From Berberis thunbergii (Eukaryota; Streptophyta; Magnoliopsida; Ranunculales; Berberidaceae): a stretch of DNA of 64,000 nucleotides. The stretch lies in contig QNQO01009139.1 of the NCBI GenBank assembly GCA_003290165.1, forward strand, positions 37,622 to 101,621, written 5' to 3'. The position numbers and the translations under genes are program-made. Below, piece after piece: positions 1 through 11,225 of this stretch (position 1 is the stretch's first letter; each line of letters opens with the position of its first letter). The notes beneath the pieces were generated by a model, which saw only the letters and a list, made by a program, of their open reading frames with translations, made no database searches and had not been told where the DNA came from.

Positions 1-294
1 CAACAACTAGTATTGTTCTTATCACAAAGAGGGTGGCCACGACACCAACGACGGCAAGAGTATAAGGTATGATATCGAATACTAGATTCGCAAGGGAAAG
101 CTAAAGGAATTCTTAGGTTTAGAGAAATGACTGGACCAAACCAGGAAAAGGGGAGAGGCAGCCTAAGAGATTGAGAAGGAGACTCCGGGCATAATATATG
201 TCCTTCACAGAGTCGGATCAGAAGAAAACCAGTCGAATAGGTCCCGCAAACGAACTCTACTGAAGATGCGTACATAGCCTGCAAACGAGGAAAA

Positions 295-825
295 ATGCGT
301 ATACTACTCGAGGGTACAAGCCCCGTCTTCACTTTGACCTTTGTGAACAAGGACCTCGAAGGCATTCCCGCACCGCTCAATGACGTTTTTGTCATTTTGG
401 TTTTTATCGCAAGGTGGGATGTGAAAAAGGCTCTGGTTGACATGGGAAGCTCCTTAAACGTCTTGTTCTACAACGTGTTCTGCAGTATGGACATCAAGAA
501 GGAAAACATGACATCCTCCGATTACCTGTTGATTGGATTCAGTGGAGAGAAATGTTTTCCAATCAGGAAGATAAGATTAGCAGTGGTAGTAGGAGAGCCA
601 CGACTAAGAAATGTCTTGTTTTTGGACTTCATGGTAGTAAATGCACTGTCTACCTATAAGCACATCCTGGGGAGACCATGGCTTCACCAGATGGAAGCAG
701 TAGTTTCCATCATTTACCACTGCGTCAAGTATACTGCTAACCACTCGGAGGGAACAATTCGCGGGGACCAACCAATTGCACGAGGCTTTCATTATGCTGC
801 ACTGAAGCAGATACAATGTTCCTAG
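295..825 (+). pseudogene. Retropepsin-like remnant of the Tat-like element
   Basis: The 176-codon frame contains VDMGSSLNVL, matching the retropepsin active site D-x-G-S/A-S of Tat/Ogre elements with Met at the variable position. About 75 residues later YKHILGRPWLH matches the conserved flap-side ILGRPWL motif of plant Ty3/gypsy proteases. Sequence from about 200 to 294 reads like the Gag-protease linker of this lineage (a basic NRSRKR stretch). No RT follows. The start codon only opens the frame: the protease would normally be released from a Gag-Pol polyprotein. Inactive relic. Confidence 0.7.
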
Positions 826-2559
826 ATCCAGCTGGAGCCCATAGGTCAAGTTGAACAGAAGTCGGACCCACAAACTGTAGAAAATTCACTCCACCCACAC
901 GGAGACAAAATCCCAACAGTGGTGGCTCAACTTAGCAGCGGAGAATATTCCAGCATTACAGAAGCAATCCGCTCTTCAACCCAACATAGCAGAAAGGTCA
1001 TTGCAGATGGAAGCACGACCCCACAACTATCAGTGGGCGTGGAAAGACCTCCCATGCAAGGTTTACTTTTCAGTAACCTCAATGGTGTTAGCGAAACTTG
1101 GCAGCTCGCTGAAGGTACTCACGATCCAAGCAAGGGCCATGCGAAATCACTTCAGGGCCGGGTCGACCTCTTTTTGCCAACAGTCAGTCTATTCAGTTGT
1201 TTAATTTTCTTTCCATAGTCAATGTCGAGTTTTAATTCTTAGAAGCTTCTGTGATTTGCAATCATTTAAGAAATAAAAGAGAATTACGCAAACACACTCT
1301 ATTGATTACTAGAAAGATGTAACAACGATCGCCCAGAGGCAAGTACAAAAGACTACAAACTACATGCATCTGAATCCGATGCGACATACAATAAATACTC
1401 GCTTAAACAATCCGACTCCAGAAGAGGGCTCGGCGACTTCTCCGAAGAAGATGTTCCACGAGCAAGAACAGTATGAATGAGCGCATTCAATTCAATGCTT
1501 CTACGGACACATCCCTCAAATATGGCCTGAAGTGGTACAAAATCAAGAACAAGAGGTCATGTGAAATACCAGCCGAAGCTACAGCCAACTCACACGTTCA
1601 ATCTGCTCAATTAGACGAACTTGGGACAAGTATCGGGTTGAAACAGATCGAGTGCACCCTCCTACTGAGGGATGAAAGGGGCATCTAAGAGTCAATGGCC
1701 CACTTTGACAAGCCATGTTCAATTCCACTCCACCCCACAATCCTGAATTCCAACACCGCAGCATGACGAGGCTAACTGAGAAGGGAAGAAAGCAATAACT
1801 CCAAGGTTGGCTGCTAGCATTATTTCAAAAACTAGGCGGTTCGAAGCACCGACATGGCATCAACACGTAAACGGCAAACTCATCCTTTGCAGGAAAGTCT
1901 GTACTTCTTCTATGCAATACGATAAGAAATTACAAGGTCTTAGTGAACTAATTGGGTGTTCACCCAAAGCAGGTGACCACGCATAACAACAAATCTTATC
2001 ATGATTCATCAGCGCAAATGTCAAAGCATTCGAACACGCCAACGTTGGAGATCTCCCTTCAGCTTTTGGAAAACCAAAAACATATAATTTGAGTAAGACC
2101 ATCTGAAGATGTGCACTTCGTAGAAGATAATGCCTACAACGATGAAAGAACACCATTATATAGACAGAGTGGTTCACCAAACAGGTGCTTCAACATTAAC
2201 TATCAGCATTGAATACCTTACGGGAAACGACGAGACGACGGTTCTCAAGGAAATCGCACAGGACCACATTCATCCAATTAATGATGTTGCACACAACTCC
2301 ATTAATTAGGGGGTAACTGATACTCAACCATCTCGCGATCTACGTTGAACATTTATCATCTTGATCCTACAACCAGGGCCTAGCTTTTCTTTTATGGGCC
2401 CATGGGCTCTGCCCACTATTCGAGCGGTATTCTGCCACATACGCTGACACGAGCAGTAGAAACCCTAGTCACTTTTGACACACGGATCACACCTGCATAT
2501 CATCACCAACTTATTTAAGGTATTTTCTTTTTTTTTGAAAGGAAACTAATCAGCACGAT
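826..2559. other. Degenerate Tat-element spacer
   Basis: Short frames at 919-1218, 1473-1688 and 1860-2180 (minus) show no recognisable domain or consistent coding bias. The stretch lies between the protease remnant and the tandem repeats, where RT, RNase H and integrase should be, so it probably reflects deletion plus decay. A Pro/Ser-poor AT-rich segment starts near 1200. No gene is supported. Confidence 0.4.
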
Positions 2560-2688
2560 GCATTCCGCCTGTGGAAGTAGGCTCGCACGCTCGTAACAGA
2601 CGAAACCCCGACCTAACCAAGCAAGCTTAGCTAGTTTCGACTGATGAAGATGACTTCTGGTTCATCTTGTTTCCTTGTTTGCCACACA

Positions 2689-3340
2689 CGAATGTCGATG
2701 GCTTAGGAAGTGGGAGTCTATTACGCTTGGTGATGACGATTTGCCAAGGACCATCACCCCTTCGTGGATAACGGTCGCTAAACCCAACCAGATAAGCCTA
2801 GTTAGTGACCACTGACAACGACTACTTCTAGTCAAAGCACAGACCTACAGCAGGTTGCACGCGGGTGTAGATGGTTTGGAATGTGGGAGCCTAGTTAGTT
2901 CGACTGATGTCGACAGTTCGCCACGGGACCACTACTCTTTTACAGACCATGGTTGCCGAATTACCAACTCCCAGACTTGTAGCCCACTCCTCGCGAGTGT
3001 AGATGGTTTAAAAGGTGGGAGCTTAGTCAATCCCAAACTGATGCTGACGAATGGCCACGGGACCACTACTCTTCTACAAACCATGGTCGCCGAATTCTCT
3101 CATCCCAAACTTGTAGCTAATTCTGAGCGGGTGTAGATGGTTTGGAAGGTGGGAGTCTAGTCAGCTCTGACTGATGTCGATGGCTCGCCACAAGATCATT
3201 GCTCTCCAACAGACCATGATTGTCAAATTATTACATCTCAAACCTGTAATCCGTTCCATGCGGGTATAGATGGTTCGGAAGGTGGGAACCCAGTCAACCC
3301 CAATTAATGTCAAGAGCTCGCCATGTGGCCACCACTACAT
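2689..3340 (+). repeat. Tandem repeat array, period about 133 bp
   Basis: Copies headed by GCGGGTGTAGATGGTTTGGA or close variants begin at 2861, 2993, 3127 and 3260, giving periods of 132, 134 and 133 bp. A more diverged copy starts near 2689 (cgaatgtcgatggc). Each unit carries a GGTGGGAG-like block, a CTGATGTCGA-like block, a CCACGGGACCACTACTC-like block and a GACCATGGTTGCCGA-like block. This fits the hypervariable 3' untranslated region of Tat/Ogre elements, which is known to seed satellite repeats. Confidence 0.8.
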
Positions 3341-3346
3341 CTCAAG

Positions 3347-3894
3347 CAAGGATTGTGATTTCGTTTTTCGAGTTAATTTCGCTCTCCCGATTTAAAGAAA
3401 TATTTCGTGAAATAGTTCGGTGTGTAAAGAAAAAATGTAAAATTTTCAAGGGTACATGAAATATATAATGAATTTCGAGGGTATATTAAATATGTGAAAA
3501 TTTAATATGTAAGTAAATAAATGTATTAAACACATTATATGAAACCAAAATACCTATAATTAGACAATCAATGGGTAGCTCAAAAAATCAATATATATAA
3601 AGAAGTGATAATTATGAAATTAGGGGTTGGTTTAAAAAATCAATAGATAATTAGAATAAGTGATAATTAGAAAGATAAAAAAATCAAAATTTTCAAAAAA
3701 ATCCTAGTAATTTTAGTAGCTGATTTTTGTATTTTTATCGAAATTTTTTCTAAATTTATGAAAAAACCTCAAAAATTTTCAAAAAACTCATCGAAAAAAT
3801 ATAATTTTTTCTTTCAACTTTTTTCTTTTCGTAATTTAAAAAAAATGACAATTTTGGCGAAATTTCATATAGCTTTGCAAAATCACAATCCTTG
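3347..3894. mobile_element. hAT-like MITE, 548 bp
   Basis: The ends are inverted repeats: CAAGGATTGTGATTT at 3347-3361 and its reverse complement ending at 3894 (15 bp perfect). The flanks are atctcaag (3339-3346) and ttctcaag (3895-3902), an 8-bp duplication with one mismatch, the size made by hAT transposases. The interior is very AT-rich, has internally repeated aaaaaatcaata blocks and no ORF. It interrupts the last unit of the tandem array, so it is younger than the array. Confidence 0.72.
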
Positions 3895-3902
3895 TTCTCA
3901 AG

Positions 3903-4212
3903 ACAACGATCGCTGAAGTAAATTACAACTCAAGCAGCATCCTTACGCTCAAAGAGACTGACATTCCATTATCAGCAATGGCCACTCGAGACAGCTCAAA
4001 AATCAACCCGTTGACATGCGGACGAATGCTACACGGGATGTCAGCCCAAGCTTACAAAAACTGACCCAGGACAAAAACTCTAACTCAAATAAAACGCATG
4101 TGCTCCCCTGCCATAGTTCACACATGCCAGCAACCGCAACCAACAGTCAGATATGCAATTTAAGTCTCCAATGGCTTACCTTAAGGATGAGCTACAGCCT
4201 GGGTAGCGTAAC
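3903..4212. other. Tat-element sequence between MITE and chromovirus
   Basis: Continuation of the Tat-like internal region up to the Tekay-like LTR at 4213. The frame at 4016-4264 runs into the LTR and looks random. The five bases before the LTR are gtaac. The matching duplication is not found on the other side, where the LTR is truncated. Confidence 0.4.
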
Positions 4213-6656
4213 TGTCACGCCCAAACTCGCCATGGTAATCGCAGCGTGCCGATGCGTGAACTAACCCGTAATACAGGCGGATCGTAACCGGCCACAACAT
4301 CATAATATACACATTCTTGATACGAGAATCAAACAGAAATAAAAACTACAACAAAATTTGAATAAAATAAGTATATTTGTTTTGTCCCGCCAGAGTCATA
4401 GCGACAAAACCAATATACAAACATCTAGTATAACAAGATAGTACACCTGATAATATAGAGGAAACAAAACATACCCGTACAGGGTGGACACGATCAAACA
4501 GCACAAAACGCGCCTATAGCGGAAAACTGGGCCTAAGCGCCACGATCAGCAAGAACGCCAACACTGCCTGCACTCCAATAGAAGCACACCCCTTGCGAGG
4601 TCAGCAAAGCACAAAGCTACCTGGTGTGAGCGAGCAAAATACTAATAACAGAATAATATACAAGAAAAATTCATGTCACACAATAATGGATAAGTAACAA
4701 GTTCCAAAGTCTAAATCATACCATGTTTCTAAGGATAATATTTCTAAGTTCAAGCACCAACACAAACATTTCAGATTCAACAATAACTCCAAGTATATAA
4801 GATATGTCGATCATTACATGTGATTCAAACATAGTAAATATCAAGCGATGAAAATAAAGATAATCTCATAATTCTTCATAGTCTCCTAGGTATAGCAATC
4901 AAGTCTTATAAGTGTCTCATATCATAGGTATCCGCATACCCGACGAATGTGTCTCACCCAAACACATCCCACAACGTGCACCAATACCACTTCGGATGGT
5001 TTGTATCCTAATGGGGTGCAATCTGCTACGATACAAACTTAAACATCCCAAACGACTGGCCTAACACGACCAACCTAACACAAATCAAACTCAAGCGCAC
5101 TGGAAGGGAAAACGAGTAATCTTCAAAGCACGTCCTTGGGGACCCGTCCTACTGCACTTTCTAGTGGCAAGTGCGTGCGGGAGCTCACCGCACCTCAGCA
5201 AGCTTGCCACATGCAATAGCGTCCTCAATGTCAGGTGTGAGTCATCTTAAGCACCATCCAACTCACGATGCGAGCAAACTCCTAAGCATCGGCATAACAG
5301 GCATTATAGCGGGGGTAACAACACTTACACTAATATCAACATAGACAAACTGTAGGTCTGTACAGAATCAAATGTAACAGACATGTAACCATAATCAGTT
5401 CGGCAAATTTTCATAAATCCACGACTACACTAGGGTCCCAACATGACCCAATTCACCACAATAAATTCATACGAGTCGAACTATCATACATGCTCAAAAC
5501 TCGGCAATCTACGGTAAAACATGACATACTATGCAAACTCGAAACAAAGCATACAAGCCCAATGCCATTATACCAATGACATCATACCAAAGCCTAATCA
5601 CACCCAAATTCATCCACTATTCGATTTCATTCAAGTATATCATGCTTTTAGAAAACTCAATTCGTAAATCATTCACAAAAGAACCAACACAACCATCGAA
5701 ATCTCTAAAAACCCCGAATTTCGGACTTGGATTCAATTATACACAATCGACGATATAATGTAAAAATTAAATTCAGGATTTAAATTAATTATTTCTCAAA
5801 ATAAACATTATAGTTACACTCACTTGAGCGGAATGGGTTTTCAAAACCCAAATCCTACCCGTCGAAGCTCCCAACTCGCAAAACAGCGAATGCGGGATCA
5901 TGGAAAAAAAATTTAACTGCAAGGCGGACTCAAAGGTGAGGAAAGTAGCCGAAAACTAGAAAAATAAATAAGTTACAATCGGCGCGTGACTGAAAGAAAA
6001 ACTTACAGGCAAATAAAATCTGGCAAACACCCCGACGAAACACAAAGTTCGGCGAAAACTCGTTGAAACCCACCCTATTCAGGTCTGATCGCCTCCGAAC
6101 AACACAACAGGCCGGAAATAGGTCCAAGAACACCAGCAATCACGAATTTGTAGCTCACCCACGCTCCCAAAGCCCGAATTCACGCCGAAGAACCTTCCTA
6201 ACGGACATGCACCCTGATTTTTGTGAAAATTTCGGCCAACCCCGAAGTCACCCTTGCAGGTGGGGTCTACGGCTCCAAATGATGCCACTAATGCCCCTCA
6301 AAGGCTGATCGGAGCTACGCAATCTGATCAATCAACCCAACCCGTCAAACCCACAATATGAAAACTGATTTTTTTTCCACAAAAAAAGGGAGAGAATGAA
6401 GAGGGAAAGAAGAAGATAAGATATGAAAGACAAGGGACAAGATTCTGCAAAGGAATCGTCTGATCTACTCGAACAAAATCTGGCGAAAAACGTCGCTGCG
6501 AGAGGGAAACTTGCTCTGCGAAGAAAAAAAAAAGAGGAAGAAGAAAAAAAAAAAAAGGTTTGTCTCTTGAGGGGTTGGTGGCTATGTGCCCCCACCATTT
6601 TTTTGAGTACACCCTCTCCAAGCATTTTTTTAAAAAAAAACTATAGATATTACATC
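4213..6656 (-). repeat. 3' LTR of the chromovirus
   Basis: Starts with TGTCACGCCC on the + strand and aligns with 22263-22733. The other end is taken at ...GATATTACA (6656), giving TG...CA termini on the minus strand and placing the G/C-rich 3' element motif just outside. Length would be about 2.44 kb. It holds poly-purine tracts near 6530-6560 and 6380-6420. Minus-strand frames at 6328-6625 are low-complexity and not genes. The 6656 boundary is an estimate because the right LTR is truncated. Confidence 0.72.
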
Positions 6657-6714
6657 ATACACGCCTAAAAAGAGATCTCGTCCTCGAGATCAGACAAAGC
6701 AACGACAAGAAAGC
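6657..6714 (-). promoter_or_regulatory. 3' untranslated segment with hairpin beside the 3' LTR
   Basis: Contains GATCTCG-TCCT-CGAGATC, a perfect 7-bp stem with a 4-base loop, between the pol stop (6715) and the LTR. The same arrangement recurs at 32437-32455 beside another LTR. Many plant Del/Tekay elements carry a TTCGAGGACGAA-like sequence here; its role is not established. The polypurine tract used for plus-strand priming should also be in this segment. Confidence 0.5.
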
Positions 6715-7452
6715 CTAGGCAAAAAGCTCAGGGTATTTCTGTCTCATCTGGTCCTCCAGCTCCCAAGTCATGTCACCCTCTCAGTGGCTCCACTGAACCT
6801 TCACTAACTTCACCGTCCTCCGTCGAAGTTGTTTCACATCATCATCAACAATGGCTACTGGCCTCACTAGATAAGTCAACTCATCAGAAATCTCCAACTT
6901 AGCGGGCTCTATAATTTGTGACGGGTCTGCCAATCGCTTCTGCAACATGGATACGTGAAACACGTCATGGAGACCTAACATACTTTTCGGTAAATGCAAT
7001 CTGTAGGCCACTGGTCTATTCCTCTCAGTAATCTCATAGGGCCCTACATATCTCGGTGCAAGCTTCCCTCGACTTCGGAACCTAACAACTCCGTGCATTG
7101 GGGAAACTTTCAGAAAAACCATGTCGCCAACATCAAACTCTAACTCCTTACGCCTCCTATCTGTGTAACTCTTCTGTCTACTCTGGGCTGTCAACAAACA
7201 CGCTCTAATCAGCTCAATCTTCTCAGTAGTTTCTCTGATCACATCTGGCCCCATCACAACTGACTCTCCAATCTCTGCCCAACAAATAGGGGACCTACAC
7301 GGTCGTCCGTAGAGTGCCTCAAATGGTGCCATGCCAATACTTACGTGGTAGCTATTGTTGCACGCAAACTCTCATAACGGTAGGTGATCTTCCCAACTGC
7401 CTCCAAAGTCTAAAATGCATGCTCTAAGCATGTTTTCCACTACCTGATTCAC
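6715..7452 (-). pseudogene. Chromovirus integrase C-terminus and chromodomain, three stops
   Basis: The minus-strand frame carries the integrase tail (MAPFEALYGRPC, then VGPYEI as the GPY/F module and HDVFHVSMLQK) followed by a chromodomain-like end (PVAIVDDD, VKVQW, then MTWELED past the stop). Integrase C-terminal chromodomains define chromoviruses and are thought to steer insertion into heterochromatin. In-frame TGA stops lie at 7453-7455, 7372-7374 and 6781-6783. The last cuts the chromodomain about 20 residues before the original stop at 6715-6717. All three are TGA, consistent with C-to-T decay at CGA or TGG codons. Confidence 0.85.
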
Positions 7453-8271
7453 TCACTCAGATTGACCATCTGTCTGTGGATGATAGGTTGTACTCATGTC
7501 CAATCTAGTACCCATAGCTTGCTGAAAGCTCTGCCAGAAGTGGGCTGTGAAAATCGGATCTCTGTCAGATACAATCGAATAAGGTGACCCATGAAGGCGG
7601 ACTATCTCCCAAATGAACAACACCACTAGACTGTCTGCCGTTCGATTCATACTAACAGGAATGAAATGTGCACACTTCGTCAACCGATAGACAATGACCC
7701 ATATCGACTCATTACCTTTCCTCGACCGTGGAAGTCCATCGATGAAATCCATAGTGATATACTCATACTTCCACGTAGGGATCTCCAATAGATGCAATAA
7801 CCCAGATGGTCTTTTATGCTCGACTTTCACCTGCTGACAAGTCGAACACCGTGCCACAAACTCTCCAATGTCTTTTTTCATGCCACACCATCCGAAAGAA
7901 CGTCTCAAATCTTGATACATCTTCATTCCACCGGGGTGAATGGTGAAACGAGATCTATGAGCTTCCTGTAAGATATCTTTCTGCAACTCCTCATCGGACG
8001 GAACACAAAGCCACCCACGAAACTGCAACCCTCCATCTGAACCCACTGACCAATCGGTAGGGCACTCATCTAGTGTGTCCACTACCAAATCTGTTATTTG
8101 CCTCGTAATCACTGGATCGGAGGTTTGTCTCTCCACCACTCTACTGATCAACGGTGGATAAACTGCTAAATCCGTTATCATGCTGCCTTCTGTACTAAAA
8201 GTAGGCTGAACAGCAAATGAAACCAATGTCTCAAGTGTTCGGTACTCCTGAATCATCATGGTTGTCATCAC
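7453..8271 (-). pseudogene. Chromovirus integrase zinc finger and DDE core
   Basis: This 272-codon minus-strand frame has an HHCC zinc finger (AHRS...IHPGG...CSTCQQVK), then the catalytic core: D in MDFIDGLPRS, D in SDRDPIFTAHFW and E in TDGQSE. All three DDE residues are present. One usually conserved Asp just after IWVIV is Tyr. The frame ends at a TGA immediately after the catalytic Glu. Family role: joins reverse-transcribed element DNA to the host chromosome. Inactive here because of stops up- and downstream. Confidence 0.88.
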
Positions 8272-9064
8272 TGCATGTCACCTACTCAAGGCATCTAGAA
8301 CCACATTGGCCCTACCAGGTTGATATTGTATCTCGAAGTCATAGCTGCTAAGAAAATCAATCCATCGTTGTTGCCTCATATTCAACTCCCTCTGAGTGAA
8401 TAGGTACTTCAAACTCTTGTGATCTGTGAACAACTCGAACCTCTAACCATACAGATAATGTCTCCAGATCTTCAAGCAAAGACTACAGCTGCCAACTCTA
8501 AATCATGTGTCGGATATTTCCACTCATGGGGTTTCAACTGTCGAGACGCATAGGCTACGACCTTCTTTCCTTGCATCCACACTCCACCCAATCCTGTACT
8601 GCAAGCATTAGTAAATACCACCAGTCGGCTACCAGGTGTCGGAATAGTCAACACTGGTGCTGAAGTCAACTGAAGCTTCAAAGTTTCAAAAGCTTTTTCA
8701 CACTTCTCTGACCATACAAAAGGAACATTCTTTCTTGTTAACTGAATGAGTGGTGCTATAATCAGTGAAAATTTATCGATAACCGTCGATAATAACCGGC
8801 CAAACCCATAAAACTACGAATCTCCATCACACTGCTTGGTCGTCCCCAAGACTTCACTGCTTCGACTTTCTAGGGATCCACTGCAATACCTCCACTAGAA
8901 ATGACATGCTCGAGAAATAAAACTTCAGGCTCCCAGAAATGACACTTACTGAACTTCGCATACAACTGATTTTCTCTAATTGTTTGCAAAACAATGCGAA
9001 GGTTCTCTCTGTGCTCCTCTAAACTCCTCGAGTACACTAAGATATCGCCAATGAAGACTACCAC
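8272..9064 (-). pseudogene. Chromovirus RT palm/thumb and RNase H, mutated
   Basis: The 8870-9064 frame holds the RT catalytic region as FIGDILVYS, where the family has F-x-D-D: the first catalytic Asp is Gly. It continues through KFSKCHFW typical of the RT thumb. The 8472-8681 frame is RNase H-like ([12 protein letters not shown], then [15 protein letters not shown]), with Asn replacing the first catalytic Asp of the family's TDAS motif, and [11 protein letters not shown] near its end. Frame breaks separate these pieces. Both polymerase and RNase H would be dead. Confidence 0.85.
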
Positions 9065-10215
9065 AAATTTTCCAAGTACGGACTGAACAATCTATTCATC
9101 AAATCCATGAAGAAAGTCGATGCATTTGTCAATCCAAATGACATGACTGGAAACTCATACAAGCCATAACGAGTCCGAAAAGAGGTAATTGGAAAGGATT
9201 GTTCCTCAACTCTCATCTGATGATACCCACATTGCAGATCTAACTGTGAAAACACTACGGCTCCCCTCAACTGATCCAATAGATCATCAATTCGAGGCAA
9301 TGGATACTTATTCTTGATGGTCACTTTATTTAGATCTCGATAATCTATGCACATCCTCAATGATCCATCCTTCTTGGACACAAATATTGCTGGAGCCCCC
9401 CAAGGTGAATTGCTCGGCCAAATAAACCCCATACGAAGCAAATCATCAAGTTGTACTTTCATCTCTTCCAATTGCTTAGGTGCAAGCCTGTACGCTGATT
9501 TAGATATAGGTGCAGTATAGGAACCAGGAACCATGTCAAACTCTACCTCATGACGAGGAGGGATACCAGGAATCTCCTGAAAGACATCAGGGAACTCACA
9601 CACAACCTCTACAGAACTGGTGTCGGGACGAGAAATCTCAAGAGAGCTAAGAAAACTCGACATCACAGAAACAGAATCGGGCTCACAAGCCAACAAACAA
9701 GGCGAAACATCAGGTGACGCTAACATCACTGACCTATGCAAACAGTCAATGATCACCGGATGATTAGACAACCAATCCATCCTTAGAATCAAATGATAGC
9801 CTTCAAAACCCAAGACAATAAAGTCAAACACGAAGTTGTACTCCAACAAGAAAAACTCAAAACGAGGACAATATTCCCACAACCAAACCGAACTGCCCAA
9901 GGGAGACACAACACGCGAGGGTTTTGACAAAAGCACTACCTCTAGGCTGTCTCTAACAACCAACTGTCTAGAAATAAAAAAATCTAGATGCTCCAGTATC
10001 GAAAAGAGCCCTCCACTGGGAAAACGACGAATGCACAAAACCTGGCACACAACACATATATCCCGAGTCACATAACAACACACTAACATGTAATTTTTTC
10101 TACGCATAATGCACATAACACATATCTTACTACATTTAGCACACACAACTACAACAAAAATAGTAACATACCTTCCCAACATTTCCCTGACCGGGAATAG
10201 CTGCGAGGTGAACAT
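9058..10215 (-). pseudogene. Chromovirus protease (frameshifted) and RT fingers/palm
   Basis: The 385-codon frame contains RT motifs in order: [52 protein letters not shown] and SFGLTNA. Upstream is the protease C-terminal motif [12 protein letters not shown] (family LILGMDWL). The protease active site DTGASR is encoded at 9983-10000 in a different frame; a run of seven A on the + strand (9976-9982) is the likely 1-nt insertion. At its other end the frame is lost near 9072, just before the catalytic Asp pair, by an apparent 1-nt deletion. The codons before about 10020 are probably not coding. Confidence 0.85.
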
Positions 10216-10299
10216 GCAGTGCTGGGAGAGGGACTCTCTGACCCCCTCCAGGCGCAGGTGCTAACTGTCCCTGAGGCGCCCTCTGTTGTGTTGGTCCAT

Positions 10300-11225
10300 C
10301 CCTATTCTGAGGACAAGCTCTGGAAAAGTGCCCTAGTTGTCCACAAGTATAACAAACTACATGCTCCCTTCGATTGGTCTGGCCTCTTGGATAATCACAG
10401 GCTACATGTCCCTCCTAACCACAAGTGAAGCAACCGCTTCTAGTTCCTGTCTGACCACCCCTCATAGGTTGTCTCTGTTGTTGCTGCTATCGATGATCTC
10501 CTCGGGAACGTCTGTCACCTCTGCATTATCTGCCAGTCCTAACTGGTCCCCCTCTACCAGGGTCTCTCTGTTGAACAGCGGCACGCTCTGGCTGTTGTAC
10601 CTGCTCAATTGTCTGGCTTCCTCGGCAAACCTCTGACTGCGCTCTGAACCTCTAGCTCATCGAACCAAAGTCTCTTGCCTACACTCAGCGTCAACTCGTT
10701 CCTGACTCAAAGTGACGTCCACTAATCTCTCAAAAGGACGATCGATCATCACCATCAACTGTTTCCTTAGGAATGGGTTCAGACCACTCAGAAATTTCAT
10801 GTTTTTCTTCTCTGCTGTATCTATGAAACAAGTGGCATAGCGACTCAACTGTGTAAACTCGGCTAAGTATTTTGAAACAGGTCTAGATCCCTGTTGTAAG
10901 TGTAGAAACCTGTCCACTAGCTCAGCTCTGGCAGAATCGGGAATAAAATGTTGTTCAAACACCTCACAAAATGTATCCCACTGCATCTCTGACACATCTT
11001 GACTATGTCTCACTGAATCCCACCAATACATAGCCTCTCCATCAAACTGGTGTGCTGCTAACTCGGTACGCTGTATAGGTGTCAGCATCATCCTATCAAA
11101 TATGAGCTCTACCTTACGAATCCACCGATCCATAGCTAAAAAATCTCCAGTACCATCAAATCTTTCACCACCCAAGCTGACAAAATTCTTGTTGTGACGA
11201 GTAAATGGATCCTCTGATTGATGGC
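10300..11225 (-). pseudogene. Chromovirus gag, main part with CCHC knuckles
   Basis: The 10657-11175 frame is a retrotransposon Gag domain (RFDGTGDFLAMDRWIRK, EAMYWWDSV, FIPDSARAELVDRFLHLQQG). The open frame extends to 11225, the edge of the Athila-like insertion, and continues at 21998. Downstream, near 10313-10354, CYTCGQLGHFSRAC is a perfect CX2CX4HX4C zinc knuckle. A second knuckle near 10396-10435 (CFTCG-stop-EGH) has a TAG stop inside it. Between them the frame is broken. Gag would package element RNA into virus-like particles. Confidence 0.85.
11221..11225. repeat. Target-site duplication of the Athila-like element (left)
   Basis: ATGGC directly before the LTR at 11226; the same five bases follow the other LTR at 21998-22002. 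It lies inside the chromovirus gag and preserves the gag frame across the insertion. Confidence 0.95.

Noticed and set aside
604..873. 89-codon minus-strand frame
   Set aside because: Shadow of the protease remnant on the other strand.
6328..6668. Phe-, Ser- and Lys-rich frames on both strands
   Set aside because: Low-complexity purine/pyrimidine tracts in the chromovirus LTR leader; no domain.
9836..10636. Plus-strand frames opposite the chromovirus protease and gag knuckles
   Set aside because: Antisense shadows of pol and gag sequence; the minus-strand motifs are clear.
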